DNA from: an uncultured Helicobacter sp.
GTDB taxonomy: Bacteria; Campylobacterota; Campylobacteria; Campylobacterales; Helicobacteraceae
Assembly: GCA_947177485.1 (NCBI GenBank)
Contig: CAMWUR010000007.1
Span: 1-52,462 of the forward strand
DNA: 52,462 nucleotides
Direction: 5' to 3'
Below the pieces are notes generated by a model. The model was not told the origin of the DNA, ran no database searches, and was given only the letters and a program-made list of their open reading frames with translations. The translations under genes were made by a program, and so were the position numbers. Every line of letters starts with the position of its first letter. Positions within the stretch are counted from its first letter, which is position 1. Of this stretch, positions 49,074 to 52,462 are shown one piece after another.

Positions 49074-50459
49074 TTAGTGTTTGGAGTTTATAAATAATGG
49101 AAAGAAGCATATTGTTAACTTTGTCTGAAAATCGGTTTTAAAGGTAAATGCGAATTCCCTATCTGGGAATTTGGATTTAAAGGAATGAGGTTCCTTATTA
49201 TTTTTTGTAATTTCAGGATAAATCAAAAAGCCTTTTTCGCATTTATATTTAGAAAGATACGCCCACATTTGATACATATCATTTTGTGAAATAGCATAGT
49301 TTTTATTAGAACCATCGCTTAAAATTTTCCACTTTGTATCAGCAATGAAAGCAGGTTTTGAATCGTTATCTACATTCTCATATCCTACAATATCGGGCTT
49401 AAGTCGGAATCTGTTTTGCCTACTTTCTTTTTCTTGGGCTAAAAATTTGCTGTTTTCTTGAGGTTGAGATTCAATACGAATATCATCATCGCCAATTTTT
49501 TTCAACACTCTTTCTCTAACCTCTGATTTTCTAAGCTCACTTGCCACAAGGCTTTCAAAAAGTGTATTCATATCAAAAAGTAAGGCAAAGGCTTTATTGC
49601 TCCCTTGATATGGGGTGAAAGTCTGCTTTTTCAAAAATATTTTACACCATTGCAAAACCAAATCATAGGCATCGAAAAGCCTTGAATTGGCACATTGACT
49701 CAAATCCTTATCAATATTTTGACTCGATGCAATATCTGCAAAAATAAAACGCATTTGAGTAAGGCGAGCATATATTTTTGAAGAAAAGGTTTGACGACTA
49801 AGAAGCTCTAATGTGCTTTTGATGATACGATTGGGGGCAATGTTGGTACTAAACTCATCGCTTGTCGTGAAAAATCTCTCCTTGTGAGTGAGGTTGTGTT
49901 TAAGATTCTGATTGAATAGCAATTTGCCCTTTAGAAATTTGCGATTTTCCTCTTGTGTTACATAGCTACTTTTTAATCCTTTTTTAACGAGATTATCCAA
50001 TTCATTGAGAAACATTGCGATAAAAATTTCAAGTAACGACATATTTTGCGCCCTTAAATTCGCAAAATGGCTACGTTTGAAAGGAGAATCTTTAAGGGTT
50101 TTAAGCATTTCACACAAAAGTTCTTTGGCAGAATCTATCCTTTCATCTTTTTGTTGCACCTCAAAGCCTTGAGTTTCATTGGCAGTACGAAAAGTTTTGG
50201 GCAGAATCTCCACACAAAAGCCGCTTTTGGTTTGAATCAGCCCGACATAATTTTGCGCAACCAGAGTCTTAGAATTTTTGAATTTTAAAAAACAATGATT
50301 CCCTTCTTGATGTGCAAAATCTTTAAGCTCATCAAAGATTGTTTGAGCTTTTTCGTCATTGCAAGATTCTACATTAGCAGAATCATGGCAACCCATAGCG
50401 CCTTTTATCTCATCAACGCCGAAACTTTGCCACTCGGCAATACATAAACTTTTATTCAT
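49074..50459 (-). CDS. mcrC: McrC-type endonuclease subunit of a modification-dependent restriction system
   Basis: Partner nuclease of McrB. N-terminal domain (about 1-200) includes KSGFCVEILPKTFR; the PD-(D/E)xK core is visible as LLFDMNTLFESLVASEL (about 293-309), RFRLKPDIVGY (Asp about 356) and AFIADTKWK (DxK about 374-376). About 461 residues, longer than E. coli McrC. I set the start at ATG 50459, which overlaps the mcrB TAA by 8 nt, so the two are co-translated. A longer reading starts at 50474. Confidence 0.88.
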   Translation of the reverse strand: MNKSLCIAEWQSFGVDEIKGAMGCHDSANVESCNDEKAQTIFDELKDFAHQEGNHCFLKFKNSKTLVAQNYVGLIQTKSGFCVEILPKTFRTANETQGFEVQQKDERIDSAKELLCEMLKTLKDSPFKRSHFANLRAQNMSLLEIFIAMFLNELDNLVKKGLKSSYVTQEENRKFLKGKLLFNQNLKHNLTHKERFFTTSDEFSTNIAPNRIIKSTLELLSRQTFSSKIYARLTQMRFIFADIASSQNIDKDLSQCANSRLFDAYDLVLQWCKIFLKKQTFTPYQGSNKAFALLFDMNTLFESLVASELRKSEVRERVLKKIGDDDIRIESQPQENSKFLAQEKESRQNRFRLKPDIVGYENVDNDSKPAFIADTKWKILSDGSNKNYAISQNDMYQMWAYLSKYKCEKGFLIYPEITKNNKEPHSFKSKFPDREFAFTFKTDFQTKLTICFFPLFINSKH

Positions 50460-52377
50460 TGTCTTTTTTATCATTTAGTTGGATATTATTATCATAAATT
50501 TTCTGGAAATTTTTCTCATTCCAATTTTTAAAATCTGTGATTTCATAGATATTTTTATCCTCTAAATCCAAATCTTTATCTTTATTGGGGAACAAAGACG
50601 ATACTTTAGATTTCTGAACTTCTACCATTCCATTATCATTTAGCACAGCATCAATCTTGGCATAATCATCATAGAAATATTCTTGCAAAAGCGGGATAAT
50701 CTTTTTTGCAAAAACTTCTTTAAGCTCATCTACAGATTCTATGCCGATAAAAAATGAATGTCCTATGGTGTGTTCCCTATCGAGTAAAAATTCGATTCTG
50801 TCATTCATTTTTTCTAAAAGTTGTTTTAAATCCACTTTTTCACAAGGCTTTATTAAAATATCGGGTTTTGGCATCATCTCAATAAATTCAAATCTCCTGC
50901 GCAATGCGGTATCAAGCAGCGCAATACTTCTATCTGCTGTATTCATTGTACCGATGATATAAAGATTTTTGGGCACACCAAATTCTTCATTGCTATAAGG
51001 CAAGGTTACCTTGACTTCTTCATCATTTCCGATTCGTTTGCTAGGCTCTATGAGCGTAATAAGTTCGCCGAAAATCTTGGAAATGTTCCCCCGATTGATT
51101 TCGTCAATGATGAGGATGTATGGTTTAAGTTCTCTTTCTGGTTGCAATATTTTCTCAATAGTTTGCAAGACTTTGCTCTTAGCCTTGATGACTCTCTGAA
51201 AAGTATTGCGTGCAAAATTTGCCTCTAGAATGAACACGCCTTCTTGCGATGTATCTTTCCATAACCATTTCACTTTGCGGTAGACTCTTTTTTCTCTTTC
51301 CTCTATCAAATCACCAAATACGCCAAATGCCCTGATTGTCTTACTCCTTCCTTTATTTGCCGTAGGAATTACTAGGTAATCGCCTCTTATCTCATCATTT
51401 TCAATCTTGCCCTTACTATCCTGTTTAGAAACCCAAACTTGTTCTTTTTCGATACATTCTTCAAAAAAATCACTCTTGGGTGTTTCATCGGGAATCGTAT
51501 AGAGTCGCCATAGTGTCTTATTGTAATCTATTGAGATATTTTGCTGTGTATTTTCAATTTTTTGCTTAGATATGTCAAAATTATTTCTTGCTTTCTCACA
51601 AATTTTTTTAAAAATACCTGACGATATTTTATATGCTACCTTATCATTTCTTTCATTATCGTCCTCATTGTTATCACTCAAAACAGGTTTTATTCCCTCA
51701 ACAAACTCTTCATAGGAATAGCTTTGGTGAAAAGTAACAAATTCAATTTGTCCTTTTTCTTTAAACTCATCAAAGATTTTCTTTTTCTTTTCGCGACTTT
51801 CGGGGATAGATTCTATTTTTTTGTATTCAAGTAGAATCTCCAACGCCTTATCTATCGTGTGATAAGTTTTGCCTGTGCCAGGAGGTCCATAAAGAATTTG
51901 GTTGAGCGGTTGTTTTGTATTTGAAGTAGTCATTTCGTCCTCCCAGTTGACTTCAAAAGGTATCTCTCTGTCTTGCTCATAGCATTGTTGTATCCATTGG
52001 GCAACCTTTATCTGTTCTGCTTTAAGCTTAACATGTCTGCCATAAGACCTAATCTTAATGGCTGTTTTATTTTCGATATATTCACGAGAAAAAGGCTTTA
52101 TCTTTTCGGGTTTCGTGGTTACTTTAAAATAAGTATAGCTATCATGAGCTTCGCTAAAATCATAAACTTCACCAATCGCTATAATTTCTTGTTTGTAGGA
52201 ACATAAAATTATGTCGCCCTCTGTAGCCTCTCTTATATTTTCGTAACGAGTTTTGTGGTCATTATCTCCATAGTCCCATTTGTTAGGAGAAATATCCTCT
52301 TCTGCCTGCTCTTCTTTACTGACTGTCCACACTTTTTCACTGAAAGGCACATAAAAATATTGTCTGGTTTGTTTCAT
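50452..52377 (-). CDS. mcrB: McrB-type AAA+ GTPase with EVE/PUA-like domains
   Basis: NTP-driven translocase and target-recognition subunit. Residues 1-130 resemble an EVE/PUA-like modified-base reader (FYVPFSEKVW, TRYENIREATEGDIILCSY, GEVYDF). AAA+ core: Walker A GPPGTGKT (164-171), FVTFHQSYSYEEFVEGIKP (213-231), Walker B ILIIDEINRGN (421-431), GTMNTADRS (476-484, the McrB NTAD element) and ALRRRFEF (491-498). Between them, about 285-385, lies an insert with a second EVE-like look (LWRLYTIPDET, KEQVWVSK, GDYLVIP, RAFGVFGDLIEE). 641 residues, complete. AT-rich. Just within the right edge. Confidence 0.87.
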   Translation of the reverse strand: MKQTRQYFYVPFSEKVWTVSKEEQAEEDISPNKWDYGDNDHKTRYENIREATEGDIILCSYKQEIIAIGEVYDFSEAHDSYTYFKVTTKPEKIKPFSREYIENKTAIKIRSYGRHVKLKAEQIKVAQWIQQCYEQDREIPFEVNWEDEMTTSNTKQPLNQILYGPPGTGKTYHTIDKALEILLEYKKIESIPESREKKKKIFDEFKEKGQIEFVTFHQSYSYEEFVEGIKPVLSDNNEDDNERNDKVAYKISSGIFKKICEKARNNFDISKQKIENTQQNISIDYNKTLWRLYTIPDETPKSDFFEECIEKEQVWVSKQDSKGKIENDEIRGDYLVIPTANKGRSKTIRAFGVFGDLIEEREKRVYRKVKWLWKDTSQEGVFILEANFARNTFQRVIKAKSKVLQTIEKILQPERELKPYILIIDEINRGNISKIFGELITLIEPSKRIGNDEEVKVTLPYSNEEFGVPKNLYIIGTMNTADRSIALLDTALRRRFEFIEMMPKPDILIKPCEKVDLKQLLEKMNDRIEFLLDREHTIGHSFFIGIESVDELKEVFAKKIIPLLQEYFYDDYAKIDAVLNDNGMVEVQKSKVSSLFPNKDKDLDLEDKNIYEITDFKNWNEKNFQKIYDNNIQLNDKKDNE

Positions 52378-52399
52378 GTTCTCAGAATCTCTCTGATAA

Positions 52400-52452
52400 T
52401 CTATACTTCTCCCCCTCCCCGCACCAACCTACTTTGCCACTCTTGCAAAGAG
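52400..52452 (-). promoter_or_regulatory. Putative mcrB promoter region with small palindrome
   Basis: A possible -10 (TATAGA, minus strand 52405-52400) lies about 23 nt from the mcrB ATG. CTCTT-GCA-AAGAG (52440-52452) is a perfect 5-bp inverted repeat in the upstream region and could be an operator. The window ends 10 nt beyond it. Confidence 0.3.
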
Positions 52453-52462
52453 CAGTATCATC

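Overview
This window is a stretch of chromosome from a member of the Campylobacterota, most likely a Helicobacter species with moderately high GC. Gene content supports this: RhpA-type DEAD-box helicase, MqnF of the futalosine menaquinone route, CheB without a receiver domain, HP0241/HP0242-like proteins, DUF2325, a fused MsrAB, and FlgS next to FlgI. Gene order supports it too. Several blocks match H. pylori neighbourhoods as I remember them: ccdA-pyrX-mqnF (HP0265-0267), sppA-purU (HP1435-1434), hemC-proS-hemA-ispB-HP0241-HP0242 (HP0237-0242), minD-minE and dprA-ruvX (HP0331-0334), aminotransferase-murC-small ORF (HP0624-0622), and napA-flgS-flgJ-flgI (HP0243-0246). I cannot name the species. 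The tRNA-Pro with a GGG anticodon and the base composition are compatible with a GC-richer Helicobacter.

Layout. 1-246 is a low-complexity edge with a run of 14 C, followed by a stand-alone IspD/TarI-like cytidylyltransferase. 1.5-7.2 kb (+) holds djlA, a CiaB-like protein, cheR, cheB, a methyltransferase, a small membrane-protein gene split by a dnaX-type slippery site, and yigZ. 7.2-13.5 kb (-) is a run of rhpA, an aminotransferase, murC, a small ORF, an AcfC-like binding protein and ccoG. 13.6-20.5 kb (+) holds ccdA, a catalytically degenerate dihydroorotase homologue, mqnF, sppA, purU, an unknown ORF, trmL and a CDF transporter. 20.8-23.8 kb (-) holds napA and a flagellar operon flgI-flgJ-flgS preceded by a textbook sigma-54 promoter. 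A tRNA-Pro(GGG) follows. 23.9-37.8 kb (-) is an unusually long run of 16 co-oriented genes with gaps of 12 nt or less, from hisD to dacA, covering isoprenoid, haem, translation, division (Min), competence (DprA) and wall functions. 37.9-40.05 kb (+) holds a BioC-like methyltransferase, trpS and a small ORF.

40-48 kb is accessory in character. Non-coding stretches of 0.2-0.8 kb are mosaics of short dispersed repeats (families A-D), and between them lie two tandem TRL-like lipoproteins, a glycosyltransferase, a small ORF, a DUF2325 protein, a secreted Tyr-rich small protein with a double-glycine motif, an EF-hand protein, periplasmic MsrAB, and a TylF-like methyltransferase carrying an in-frame 11-G tract that could phase-vary. 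From about 48.05 kb to the end the DNA is visibly AT-richer and encodes a LysE-type exporter and a McrBC-type modification-dependent restriction pair. Its McrB has an EVE/PUA-like N-terminus and what looks like a second such module inserted in the AAA+ domain.

The best candidates for something new are the two-module McrB, the A AAA AAG frameshift gene, the sigma-54-controlled operon that contains its own activating kinase FlgS, the Sec-plus-double-glycine small protein beside the EF-hand gene, and the phase-variable methyltransferase. All functional calls are from reading motifs by eye; no database search was run.
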